The notes under the pieces: generated by a model | Told to the model about the DNA's origin: nothing | Databases searched by the model: none | The model's input: only the letters and a program-made list of their open reading frames with translations | Shown here: positions 42,083-50,835 of the stretch, one piece after another | Numbering within the stretch: the stretch's first letter is position 1 | Layout of the letters: every line of letters begins with the position of its first letter | Origin: Chitinophagaceae bacterium | GTDB taxonomy: Bacteria; Bacteroidota; Bacteroidia; Cytophagales; Cytophagaceae | Length of the DNA stretch: 64,000 nt | Reading direction: 5' to 3' | Assembly: GCA_028288405.1 (NCBI GenBank) | Contig: JAQBNS010000048.1 | Location: forward strand, 1-64,000 | Position numbers and translations under genes: made by a program

Positions 42083-42517
42083 ATGGCGCATCGACTCATT
42101 GCCTCCTTTTGCTTTCTCTGCTGCATGTTATCCGGCCTTTCTATAAAGGCGCAGGGATTTGTTATTGACTCTATGCGATATGGTCCTGATACGGTGTACA
42201 TATCACCGGATGTTTCAGCTTCCTTTCCAGGCGGCAAAGAGAGGATGTATGAATACATTGAGATTAAGTTTGATGCCTATGCGGATGGGATTGGAGTTGG
42301 AGGCGCTAAAGAAGGGACTATGGAAGTTAACTTTGTAGTGGAAGCTAACGGAAGAATAAAACATGTATTCATTGGGAATAGTATTTCCGTTGCATATGAT
42401 GAAGAAATGGTCAGGGCACTGATCTCTATGCCAAAATGGGAACCGGCTGTAGTGAACAATAGAAAAGTGAGATCGTTGCAAACATTACGTTATAAACTTA
42501 ATTTTTATCAACGCTAG
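42083..42517 (+). CDS. Secreted protein consisting of a TonB-type C-terminal domain
   Basis: A cleavable signal (MAHRLIASFCFLCCMLSGLSIKAQ) leads to about 120 residues matching the TonB C-terminal domain: ASFPGGKERMYEYIEIKF, EGTMEVNFVVEANGRIKHVFIGNS, then EEMVRALISMPKWEPAVVNNRKVRS and a final strand. TonB energises outer-membrane receptors through this domain, but here the usual N-terminal membrane helix and Pro-rich linker are absent, so it cannot couple to ExbBD in the usual way. It is probably a free periplasmic protein or one using another partner. Co-transcription with the OmpH-like gene upstream is likely. Confidence 0.75.
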   Translation: MAHRLIASFCFLCCMLSGLSIKAQGFVIDSMRYGPDTVYISPDVSASFPGGKERMYEYIEIKFDAYADGIGVGGAKEGTMEVNFVVEANGRIKHVFIGNSISVAYDEEMVRALISMPKWEPAVVNNRKVRSLQTLRYKLNFYQR

Positions 42518-42538
42518 TTCGAATAAAATATATGAAAT

Positions 42539-42573
42539 AAAAAAGCCCTGATGAATTTCATCAGGGCTTTTTT
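42539..42573. terminator. Bidirectional terminator between convergent genes
   Basis: AAAAAAGCCCTGATGA at 42539-42554 pairs perfectly with the inverse at 42558-42573. Poly-A and poly-T on both sides allow function for both the TonB-CTD gene and the peroxiredoxin gene. Confidence 0.9.
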
Positions 42574-42587
42574 ATTTATTCGATTAA

Positions 42588-43223
42588 TTACTTATTTGGT
42601 TGCGGCGTAGTACGCAAATAAGGTTTGATCTTCGTATAACCTTTTGGGAATTTTGCAGCAATCTCTTCGTCCTTGATGGCGGGAACGATGATCACATCTT
42701 CACCGTCTTTCCAGTTGGCTGGTGTTGCTACACTATAGTTGGCAGTCAATTGCAAAGAATCAATGACACGCAAAATCTCATCGAAGTTTCTACCTGTTGA
42801 AGCGGGATAAGTCAATGTCAATTTGATTTTTTTATCTGGTCCGATAACAAACACAGATCTTACGGTAAATTTCTCAGAAGCATTCGGGTGAATCATGTCA
42901 TACAGTTCCGCGATTTTTTTATCAGGATCTGCGATGATCGGAAAATTCACGTAAGTGTTTTGCGTTTCGTTGATGTCTTTGATCCATCCTTTGTGAGACT
43001 CCAATCCGTCTACACTGATCGCTAATACTTTTACGTTTCTTTTATCGAATTCACTTTTCAATTTTGATGTAGCTCCAAGTTCTGTAGTACAAACCGGAGT
43101 GTAGTCGGAAGGGTGTGAAAAAAGAAGCCCCCAGCTGTTGCCCAGCCATTCGTGGAAAGAAATAGTTCCTTCTGTTGTTTCTGCCGTAAAGTCCGGCGCG
43201 ATATCTCCTAAGCGTAATGACAT
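42588..43223 (-). CDS. 1-Cys peroxiredoxin (Prx6 type)
   Basis: This cytosolic peroxidase reduces hydrogen peroxide and organic peroxides. The peroxidatic Cys45 lies in DYTPVCTTELG, with Thr42 and a conserved Arg expected later in the fold. The chain continues with VLAISVDGLESHKGWIKDI and VRSVFVIGPDKKIKLTLTYPASTGRNFDEILRVIDSLQ and has the long C-terminal arm typical of Prx6 enzymes (NWKDGEDVIIVPAI, PKGYTKIKPYLRTT). The terminator at 42539 closes the gene. Confidence 0.93.
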   Translation of the reverse strand: MSLRLGDIAPDFTAETTEGTISFHEWLGNSWGLLFSHPSDYTPVCTTELGATSKLKSEFDKRNVKVLAISVDGLESHKGWIKDINETQNTYVNFPIIADPDKKIAELYDMIHPNASEKFTVRSVFVIGPDKKIKLTLTYPASTGRNFDEILRVIDSLQLTANYSVATPANWKDGEDVIIVPAIKDEEIAAKFPKGYTKIKPYLRTTPQPNK

Positions 43224-43313
43224 AGTCGTAAATGTTAAAGTGAATGTATCTATTGTTTAGCGAATAAATCGTGTGGAGGTAAAACTACATCCTGTTGTGA
43301 ATAGTTCAATGAA

Positions 43314-44801
43314 TTAGACAAAATAAATGTCTTGCGTACAGCCAAACTCGTCACAGACCTTGCAATTGAGTCTTCCCTTAAACAATTCGGGTTTTAAGAT
43401 GGATTTTTTCAGCAGCATACGCACGCATTCCTGGATACCTTCAATGATAGAAGGATGTGGATGAATCAATTCGGCCAATTCTTCAATGCCTTTGTCCATA
43501 GAAATCAACAAAGCCACCGCTTGTATAGCACTGGAAGCATGCACACCGACTGCACGCATCCCTAGAATTTTCATGTCGTCGTCGTCGGTTACTAAAATTT
43601 TAAAAAAACCATTGTTGACACGCATCGCGATGGCACGAGGAATCAGGTCATAATTCATGCTGGCTACACGGTAACGCAGACCTTTCTTCTGCGCCTGCAT
43701 TTCATTAATGCCTACACCGGCTACTTCAGGATTTAAAAACATGATGGTAGAAATATTATTCAATACCAGATCCTCAGACTTGTTACCAAAAATTTTCTCT
43801 ATTACATGTCGTCCTTCTACTTCTGCGACATTCACCAAAGCCACGTCAGCCGTGAGATCTCCGATGGCATAGATGTTAGGTATATTCGTTTGACCGTCTT
43901 GATTAACGATGCAGCCGTTGTTGACTTGTACACCGGTATTTTCCAAACCTAAGTTTTCTACATTAGGTACACGCCCGATAGAAACCAATGCTTTCTCTAC
44001 ACGGTGTATTTCTTTTCTGCCGTCTTTGTACTCTAACTCATACTCTACTTCACCGTCCACGATTTTCATCGAAGCGAGTTGTGCGTTATTGTGAATGACA
44101 ATTCCTTGTTTGGACATGTTCTTACTGATGTTGTCGGCCACATCGTAATCTTCAAAGGGAAGAATGCGATCTGCTTTATCAATAATAAAAACATTCGTAT
44201 AACCGAAGTTTGAGAAAATGGTTGCCCATTCGCAACCGATCACGCCGGCACCCAAGACCACCATGCTTTTAGGAAATTCTTTGAAAGACTCAATCCCATC
44301 ACTCGTCACAACAATTTTTTCATCAATCGGGAGGTGAGGAAGTTTACGAGGTCTGCTGCCGGTGGCAATGATCACATGTTCTGCGTAGATTGTTTCTACA
44401 CTTTGCCCGGATGTTACTTCTACTTCATTTGCATTCAAAAACTTAGCTGTTCCGTTCAGGTATACAAAGCGCTCCTGCTTTTTTTCCTGCAGGCGAAAAA
44501 CTTGTTCTTCGAGTTGAAACTTACGTATCCCTATTCCTTCCCAAACTTCGTTCAATATTTGTTGAAAAGATACATCAAAGGTCTGTCCTGTATGGTATTG
44601 TGCCATACGCTTGCGGACAGAAGAAATGTCTTTAGAAAGCTCCCAAAACGTTTTAGAGGACAAGGCACCATTGTACAATCCGGCGCCTCCAAGCTTGTTT
44701 TTTTCTATTAAAACTACCTTTTTATCAAAATCGAGAGCCCTCATAGCAGCTGCATATCCGGCGGGGCCTCCTCCAATGATACAAACATCAAAACGCTTCA
44801 T
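43314..44801 (-). CDS. Lipoamide-dehydrogenase-like flavoprotein lacking the redox disulfide
   Basis: The fold is that of class I pyridine-nucleotide disulfide reductases: FAD motif CIIGGGPAGYAAAMRA (residues 7-22), NADH motif MVVLGAGVIGCEWATIFSNFG, second FAD motif NIYAIGDLTADVALVN, and the dimer-interface LIHPHPSIIEGIQE retaining the His-Glu pair. At the place of the redox site GGTCLNVGCIPSK the sequence reads GGAGLYNGALSSK (residues 38-50), so both catalytic Cys are Gly41 and Ala46. The last 30 residues add CKVCDEFGC. It cannot do classical disulfide chemistry; a transhydrogenase, diaphorase or other electron-transfer role is possible. It is a single gene. Confidence 0.85.
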   Translation of the reverse strand: MKRFDVCIIGGGPAGYAAAMRALDFDKKVVLIEKNKLGGAGLYNGALSSKTFWELSKDISSVRKRMAQYHTGQTFDVSFQQILNEVWEGIGIRKFQLEEQVFRLQEKKQERFVYLNGTAKFLNANEVEVTSGQSVETIYAEHVIIATGSRPRKLPHLPIDEKIVVTSDGIESFKEFPKSMVVLGAGVIGCEWATIFSNFGYTNVFIIDKADRILPFEDYDVADNISKNMSKQGIVIHNNAQLASMKIVDGEVEYELEYKDGRKEIHRVEKALVSIGRVPNVENLGLENTGVQVNNGCIVNQDGQTNIPNIYAIGDLTADVALVNVAEVEGRHVIEKIFGNKSEDLVLNNISTIMFLNPEVAGVGINEMQAQKKGLRYRVASMNYDLIPRAIAMRVNNGFFKILVTDDDDMKILGMRAVGVHASSAIQAVALLISMDKGIEELAELIHPHPSIIEGIQECVRMLLKKSILKPELFKGRLNCKVCDEFGCTQDIYFV

Positions 44802-44889
44802 AGGTATGCAAAGTGGGGAATAATGTGCAATCCCAGTTTAATCATTTTTTAAGCAAAATCCTTCTGACTTTAAAAAGGAATTATTGCGA

Positions 44890-44920
44890 TTTGTTAAATT
44901 CATTTAAATACATTACTTTG
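44890..44920 (+). promoter_or_regulatory. Candidate promoter of the coiled-coil membrane protein gene
   Basis: TTTG at 44890-44893 and TTACTTTG at 44913-44920 are separated by 19 bases; the second differs from TAnnTTTG at one position. The predicted start lies about 20 bases before the ATG at 44946. Confidence 0.5.
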
Positions 44921-44945
44921 GTTTATCATTTTATTTTAACCCTTT

Positions 44946-45866
44946 ATGGCACAAAACCCAAATCAAAAATCAGGAGGAAAGAGCTCCATTTTTCTAATTA
45001 TCATCCTAGTTCTTTTAGGTGTAATTGGCTACCTGGTATACAACAAAATTGTTGACTCAGATAAAATTGAACAGCAAGGATCAGAAATTCTTGAATTGGG
45101 CGATAGTATACAAGCTAAGATTAAGGATTTAGAAGAACTACAAACGGCTTATGAAAGTCTTAAACTTCAAAACGAGGAGTTAGGTCAGAACAACGATAGC
45201 ATCAATGCTAAAATCAATGAACTGCAGGAATACATCAAACAAGTTAAAGCAGGCAATGCAAGCAAGATCAAAAACTTGAACAACATGATTGCCGGTTTGA
45301 ACAAAGATTTGGCAACAAAAGAACAAGAGATTATCTCTCTTCGTAAAGAGCGTGATTCTTTAGTTGTTCAGGTAGATACTTTGCAAAAAGAGAAAATTGT
45401 GATGAACGATAGTATCAATGCATTGCGCACCAATAGAACAGACCTGGAGCAAAAAGTAGCGATAGCTTCTGTTCTTAGGGCTGATAATATTAAGATTGTT
45501 GCGGTGAATGCGAAAGGCAAAGAATTCGATAAAGAAGAGTTCAAAAATAAGAACCTGGATAAATTGAAAGTTACGTTCACATTGGATGATAACAAAGTAG
45601 CTAGAAAGGATAAGAAACAAATGTTTATCCGTGTAATCGACGCATCAGGAAAAGTATTGTTTGATGTAGCAGACGGTGGTGGTTTCTTCGTATTGAACGG
45701 CAAAGAATCTCCATATACTTTGAAAGAAAGCATCTTGTTTGATAACACCAATCAACAAATCACTTTCGAATACAAGAAAGGATCTGAATATCCTTCAGGC
45801 GCATACACTGTAGAGCTTTATGGTGACGGCAACCTGATCGGTACTTCTTCTTTCAATGTGAAGTAA
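44946..45866 (+). CDS. Membrane-anchored coiled-coil protein
   Basis: A short basic N-terminus (MAQNPNQKSGGKSS) precedes one transmembrane helix (IFLIIILVLLGVIGYLVYN). Then follows a long coiled coil (about residues 40-180, with heptads such as IQAKIKDLEELQTAYESLKL and ATKEQEIISLRKERDSLV) and a C-terminal beta domain of about 120 residues (KLKVTFTLDDNKVARKDKKQMFIRVID, ending TVELYGDGNLIGTSSFNV) resembling an Ig-like sandwich. The coil would project into the periplasm. No named family is recognised; similar single-gene proteins are common in Bacteroidota. Confidence 0.8.
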   Translation: MAQNPNQKSGGKSSIFLIIILVLLGVIGYLVYNKIVDSDKIEQQGSEILELGDSIQAKIKDLEELQTAYESLKLQNEELGQNNDSINAKINELQEYIKQVKAGNASKIKNLNNMIAGLNKDLATKEQEIISLRKERDSLVVQVDTLQKEKIVMNDSINALRTNRTDLEQKVAIASVLRADNIKIVAVNAKGKEFDKEEFKNKNLDKLKVTFTLDDNKVARKDKKQMFIRVIDASGKVLFDVADGGGFFVLNGKESPYTLKESILFDNTNQQITFEYKKGSEYPSGAYTVELYGDGNLIGTSSFNVK

Positions 45867-45884
45867 TCACATAAGAATCTCTCT

Positions 45885-45921
45885 AAAAAAACCCTGTTCG
45901 AATTATCGGGCAGGGTTTTTT
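45885..45921 (+). terminator. Terminator of the coiled-coil protein gene
   Basis: AAAAAACCCTG and CAGGGTTTTTT pair perfectly around a 14-base loop, starting 18 bases after the stop. Confidence 0.85.
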
Positions 45922-45946
45922 ATTAAGAAGTTGTTACTTCATCTGT

Positions 45947-46072
45947 CTGACCCCTAATCCCCTGAAGGGGACTTAAGTTCTTACTAAACAAAAAAGCTCA
46001 TCGCATATACTGTGTGATGAGCTTTTTTGTTTTAAGCGAAAGCAAAGTCCCCTTCAGGGGATTAGGGGTCAG
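45947..46072. repeat. Nested palindromic repeat, family A copy 2
   Basis: The outer arms (45947-45974 and its inverse ending at 46072) match perfectly over 28 bases, beginning CTGACCCCTAATCCCC. Each arm holds a small core CCCCTGAAGGGG. The centre is a stem of 20 bp (45986-46005 with 46013-46032, one G-T) containing AAGCTCATCGCA. It lies between convergent gene ends, 18 bases after the VOC gene stop. Confidence 0.9.
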
Positions 46073-46089
46073 GAAGGATTGTATATAAC

Positions 46090-46479
46090 CTACACTTCGT
46101 ACAACTCCAGCGGCAATCCATCCGGATCAGCAAAGAAGGTAAACCGCTTCCCCGTATGTTCATCGATACGAATGGCTTCTGACTCGACGCCATGTTGTTT
46201 CAAATAAGTTCTGCCTTCTTCTATACTGCTGACTGCAAAAGCAAGGTGTCTTAGTCCCAAGGCCTCTGGCTGTGAAAGACGTTGTGGTGCATTGGAGAAA
46301 GAAAAAATTTCAATGATGTATTGGCCATTCAGTGCAAGATCCAGTTTGTACGAATCCCTTTCCTGGCGGTAGATTTCACGAACGATAGTGAAACCTAAAA
46401 CTTCCGTATAGAATTTTTTACTGCGCTCATAATCGGAACAGATGATGGCGATGTGGTGGATGGATTTTAGAATGTTCAT
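46090..46479 (-). CDS. VOC-family protein (GloA2/YaeR-like)
   Basis: This 129-residue metal-binding vicinal oxygen chelate protein has a duplicated beta-alpha-beta-beta-beta module: IHHIAIICSDYERSKKFYTEVLGF in the first half and LGLRHLAFAVSSIEEGRTYLKQHG in the second, with FTFFADPDGLPLELYE at the C-terminus carrying the last ligand Glu. The His of HHIAI, a Glu of IIEIFSF, the His of RHLAF and the terminal Glu form the expected metal site. The sequence is closest to YaeR/GloA2-like proteins of uncertain substrate. It is bracketed by two family A repeats, 24 bases before its ATG and 18 bases after its stop. Confidence 0.88.
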   Translation of the reverse strand: MNILKSIHHIAIICSDYERSKKFYTEVLGFTIVREIYRQERDSYKLDLALNGQYIIEIFSFSNAPQRLSQPEALGLRHLAFAVSSIEEGRTYLKQHGVESEAIRIDEHTGKRFTFFADPDGLPLELYEV

Positions 46480-46502
46480 CTTGACTTTTTATAAAATACT
46501 GT

Positions 46503-46632
46503 CTTGCCCCTAACCCCTAAAGGGGAATGGTGCATTGATATTTATGACTGTAAAGTAAAAAGAAAAAGCTCATTACAAAATTTATGTAATGAGCTTTTTT
46601 ATGAAAGTCCCCTTCAGGGGATTTAGGGGCTA
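46503..46632. repeat. Nested palindromic repeat, family A copy 3
   Basis: The left arm is CTTGCCCCTAACCCCTAAAG at 46503 onward and the right arm CCCCTTCAGGGGATTTAGGG ends near 46632. The central stem is 15 bp (46563-46577 with 46585-46599) built on AAAGCTCATTACA. It sits between the ABC-F stop and the VOC start, both on the minus strand. Confidence 0.85.
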
Positions 46633-46645
46633 GACAAGTTAAGCA

Positions 46646-48262
<1,617 letters not shown>

Positions 48263-48285
48263 TCAGGGAGAATAGAATCAGGGGA

Positions 48286-48293
48286 CAAAGGTA
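48286..48293 (-). promoter_or_regulatory. ABC-F promoter -7 box
   Basis: Read on the minus strand, TACCTTTG matches TAnnTTTG exactly and lies 27 bases upstream of the ABC-F ATG. No -33 element is evident. Confidence 0.5.
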
Positions 48294-48418
48294 TGGATTT
48301 TTTTGGTAAAGGCATAGTCTATAATGGAGTAAGTGCGTGTAAGTTAAGATTGTTAAGAGAAGGTTAAATTGGATTTTAAATAGAAGGAGGAAATGGGCCT
48401 CAAGCTTTATGTTGTTTT

Positions 48419-48543
48419 GGGTGTTGCCCCGCAAACAATTAATTGTTGTGAGTACAGCGGTAATGCTGGGCCGGGCTCTCGCTTCAAGTCCGCCCACGCG
48501 CTAAGGCCTGCCCACTTCGGGCTTTCCACTCGATCCCTAACAC
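48419..48543. repeat. Structured dispersed repeat, family B copy 3 (divergent)
   Basis: The element begins GGGTGTTGCCCC and ends ATCCCTAACAC, so its termini pair as GTGTT with AACAC, while copies 1 and 2 pair as GCGTG with CACGC. It retains CGGGCTCTCGCTTCAAGTCC and CGGGCTTTCCACTCGATCCC blocks and has an extra AT-rich palindrome (CAATTAATTG). It occupies the divergent region between the ABC-F and permease genes, about 90 bases before the permease ATG. Nothing else is recognised in this 372-base interval apart from the ABC-F -7 box. Confidence 0.75.
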
Positions 48544-48631
48544 AGGCAATAGGATATAGGATCTTCTGTAATAAAATCATCACTTTCTCCAAAAAATCAC
48601 TATTTTTAAAGTCGTACCCAAACAAAAAGCC

Positions 48632-50113
48632 ATGTCCAATTCATTTTTTAAAACAAAAAGCATTGAAAGCATCCTGAAAGAAAGCGATGAAGGTGCGAAG
48701 TTGAAGAAAAGCTTAACAGCCTTTAGTTTGATTTTACTGGGCGTAGGAGCGATTATTGGAGCAGGCCTGTTTTCACTAACCGGTATTGCGGCGGCGAATA
48801 ATGCGGGGCCTGCGGTTACTATATCTTTTATCATAGCGGCTTCGGGTTGTGCCTTTGCAGGTTTATGCTATGCAGAGTTTGCGTCTATGATACCCGTTGC
48901 CGGAAGTGCTTATACGTACTCTTATGCAACAATGGGAGAATTGATTGCCTGGACAATCGGTTGGGACTTGATTCTGGAATACGCTGTGGGTGCGGCAACT
49001 GTGGCAATCAGCTGGTCCAGGTATTTGATTAAATTGTTGGAGAAGTGGCATGTCGCTCATATTCCGTATCGTTGGATGATGTCACCGTTTGAGACGGTAA
49101 AGATTGATGGTGTAGAAGTGTCGGGGATCATGAACTTACCGGCGGTATTTATAACTGTTCTGATGTCATTGATCCTGATTAGAGGGATACAAGAATCGGC
49201 GAGATTCAATGCAGTAATTGTAGCGCTGAAGATCACGGTAGTTGTGGTGTTCATTGCTTTGGGCTGGAGCTACATTGACGAAGCCAATTATGCCAACTAC
49301 ATTCCGGCTAATACCGGTGCATTTGAAAACTTCGGCTGGACGGGTATTATGACCGGTGCTGCTGTTGTATTCTTTGCCTTTATTGGATTTGATGCGGTGT
49401 CTACCGCTGCACAGGAAGCGAAGAATCCCCAACGCGATATGCCGATTGGCATCATGGGTTCATTGATAGTGTGTACGATTTTGTATGTATTGTTTGCACA
49501 TGTGATGACGGGTTTGGAGAATTATCAAAATTTCAAAAACGAAGCCGCTCCTGTAGCCCTTGCTATTGCTGCTACTCCGTATGGTTTCATGCAAGAGTTG
49601 ATCATCATAGCTATTTTAGCGGGCTACTCTTCTGTTATACTTGTTCTTTTGCTGGGACAATCGCGTGTTTTCTTTTCGATGTCCAAAGACGGTCTGATTC
49701 CAAAGCTATTTTCTGATGTACATCCTAAATTTCAGACACCCTGGAAATCCAACTTATTGTTTGCTGTTCTGGTCAGTCTTTTCGCTGCATTTGTACCTGT
49801 ATCTATAGTGGGTGAAATGTGCAGCATTGGTACTTTGCTAGCCTTTGTGTTAGTATGCATTGGCATTTTAGTCCTTCGTAAAACACGTCCCGATCTACCA
49901 CGTGCGTTCAAAACACCATGGGTTCCTTTTGTTCCTATTATGGGTATTTTGGTTTGTTGCTACCTGATGTATGCCCTGCCACTTGATACCTGGATCCGTC
50001 TGTTTGCCTGGATGGCTGTGGGCTTTGTGGTGTATTTCGCTTATGGAAAGAAGAATAGTAAGTTAAATAAGAGTGGTTCTGAAAGCGGTCCTAATTCTAA
50101 CGTATTAGATTGA
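48632..50113 (+). CDS. APC-family amino acid permease (CAT/YfnA-like)
   Basis: The 493-residue protein has about twelve transmembrane segments. The first helix region GVGAIIGAGLFSLTGIAAANNAGPA is the broken helix that binds the amino-acid backbone, and GCAFAGLCYAEFASMIPVAGSAYTYSYATMGELIAWTIGWDLILEYAVG follows, a strong cationic-amino-acid-transporter-type pattern. FFAFIGFDAVSTAAQEAKNPQRDMPIGI is the sixth-helix signature. It probably imports amino acids with protons. The C-terminus is short and Ser/Asn-rich (KSGSESGPNSN-like). It lies about 90 bases downstream of a family B repeat and immediately upstream of a long hairpin. Confidence 0.9.
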   Translation: MSNSFFKTKSIESILKESDEGAKLKKSLTAFSLILLGVGAIIGAGLFSLTGIAAANNAGPAVTISFIIAASGCAFAGLCYAEFASMIPVAGSAYTYSYATMGELIAWTIGWDLILEYAVGAATVAISWSRYLIKLLEKWHVAHIPYRWMMSPFETVKIDGVEVSGIMNLPAVFITVLMSLILIRGIQESARFNAVIVALKITVVVVFIALGWSYIDEANYANYIPANTGAFENFGWTGIMTGAAVVFFAFIGFDAVSTAAQEAKNPQRDMPIGIMGSLIVCTILYVLFAHVMTGLENYQNFKNEAAPVALAIAATPYGFMQELIIIAILAGYSSVILVLLLGQSRVFFSMSKDGLIPKLFSDVHPKFQTPWKSNLLFAVLVSLFAAFVPVSIVGEMCSIGTLLAFVLVCIGILVLRKTRPDLPRAFKTPWVPFVPIMGILVCCYLMYALPLDTWIRLFAWMAVGFVVYFAYGKKNSKLNKSGSESGPNSNVLD

Positions 50114-50117
50114 TTTT

Positions 50118-50182
50118 GTGAAGGGTGAACAGTGAAGAGTAAGCAAACATTCACCGTTCACTCTTCACTGCTCACCCTTCAC
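50118..50182. repeat. Long palindrome with GTGAAGGGTGAAC-type text
   Basis: Arms of 23 bases (50118-50140 and 50160-50182) match with one mismatch around a 19-base loop. The arms are internally repetitive (GTGAAGGGTGAACAGTGAAG). It lies between the permease stop and the ArsC-like start on the same strand. Confidence 0.8.
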
Positions 50183-50200
50183 ATTATTACCCTTTCTAAC

Positions 50201-50557
50201 ATGTCCAACATCACTGTATACGGCATCAAAAACTGCGACACGGTAAAGAAATCCTTAACCTGGTTAACGGCGCATAAGATCGCCTTTGACTTTCACGATT
50301 ACAAAACTCAAAGCATCACGGAAAGTAAGCTGAAAGCCTGGTCTGCCCAGGTGGGTTGGGAAGTATTGCTCAATAAGAAAGGTACAACCTGGAGAAAGCT
50401 GGATGAAAAAACGCAGGCTTCTGTGACCAATGAAAAAGCTGCGATTGCTGTGATGATGGCAAACACCAGTATCATCAAACGACCGGTAATTGAGAAAAAG
50501 GATAAAATTGTTGCTGTGGGCTTTGATGAAAAGATATATGCGGAAACCGTGAAATAA
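50201..50557 (+). CDS. ArsC/YffB-family thioredoxin-like protein
   Basis: I start at the ATG at 50201 (MSNITVYGIKNCDTVKKSLTW), because the upstream extension to 50132 is just the palindrome translated. The 118 residues follow the ArsC/Spx thioredoxin-like fold: strand ITVYGIK, active-type Cys12 in NCDTVKKSLTWL, then a helical insertion, IKRPVIEKKDKIVAVGFDEKIY at the C-terminus with the cis-Pro turn (RPVI). There is only one Cys at the CxxC position. YffB-like members are of unclear function and need not be arsenate reductases. No ars gene is adjacent. Confidence 0.85.
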   Translation: MSNITVYGIKNCDTVKKSLTWLTAHKIAFDFHDYKTQSITESKLKAWSAQVGWEVLLNKKGTTWRKLDEKTQASVTNEKAAIAVMMANTSIIKRPVIEKKDKIVAVGFDEKIYAETVK

Positions 50558-50668
50558 AACACAAAGTTTTGCTTCCAATTTCAATTATCTTTTTATAAAA
50601 ACTCATTTTAATAGCACACTCAAAAATTACAAATTACTGATAATCAATTCATAGTTTGATATAAAAAA

Positions 50669-50686
50669 CAGATGTTTAAACATCTG
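50669..50686. other. Perfect 18-base palindrome
   Basis: CAGATGTTTAAACATCTG is a perfect palindrome in the 278-base region before the surface-protein operon. It could be a weak terminator of the ArsC-like gene or a dimeric regulator site. Confidence 0.5.
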
Positions 50687-50732
50687 CACTTTTCATTTAG
50701 AAAAGCATATTTTTTTATAAACTGATTTTTTT

Positions 50733-50740
50733 TAGATTTG
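50733..50740 (+). promoter_or_regulatory. Candidate promoter -7 box of the surface-protein operon
   Basis: TAGATTTG matches TAnnTTTG. It lies 95 bases before the first ATG, implying an AT-rich, T-run-containing leader of about 90 bases. A -33 TTTG is not obvious. Confidence 0.4.
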
Positions 50741-50835
50741 TACGTTCAGAGTTTTTGTTTGTTTTTTTACAACACAAGATTTTTGTTTTTAGAATACCTG
50801 GTCAATAATGTTTTTTACTTTTATTCATATTTAAA

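Noticed and set aside
48393-48677. ORFs on both strands across family B copy 3
   Set aside because: They overlap a structured GC-rich repeat and the permease start; no homology or signal.
50132-50200. Upstream extension of the ArsC-like protein
   Set aside because: The extra residues are the translated palindrome; the fold begins at the ATG at 50201.
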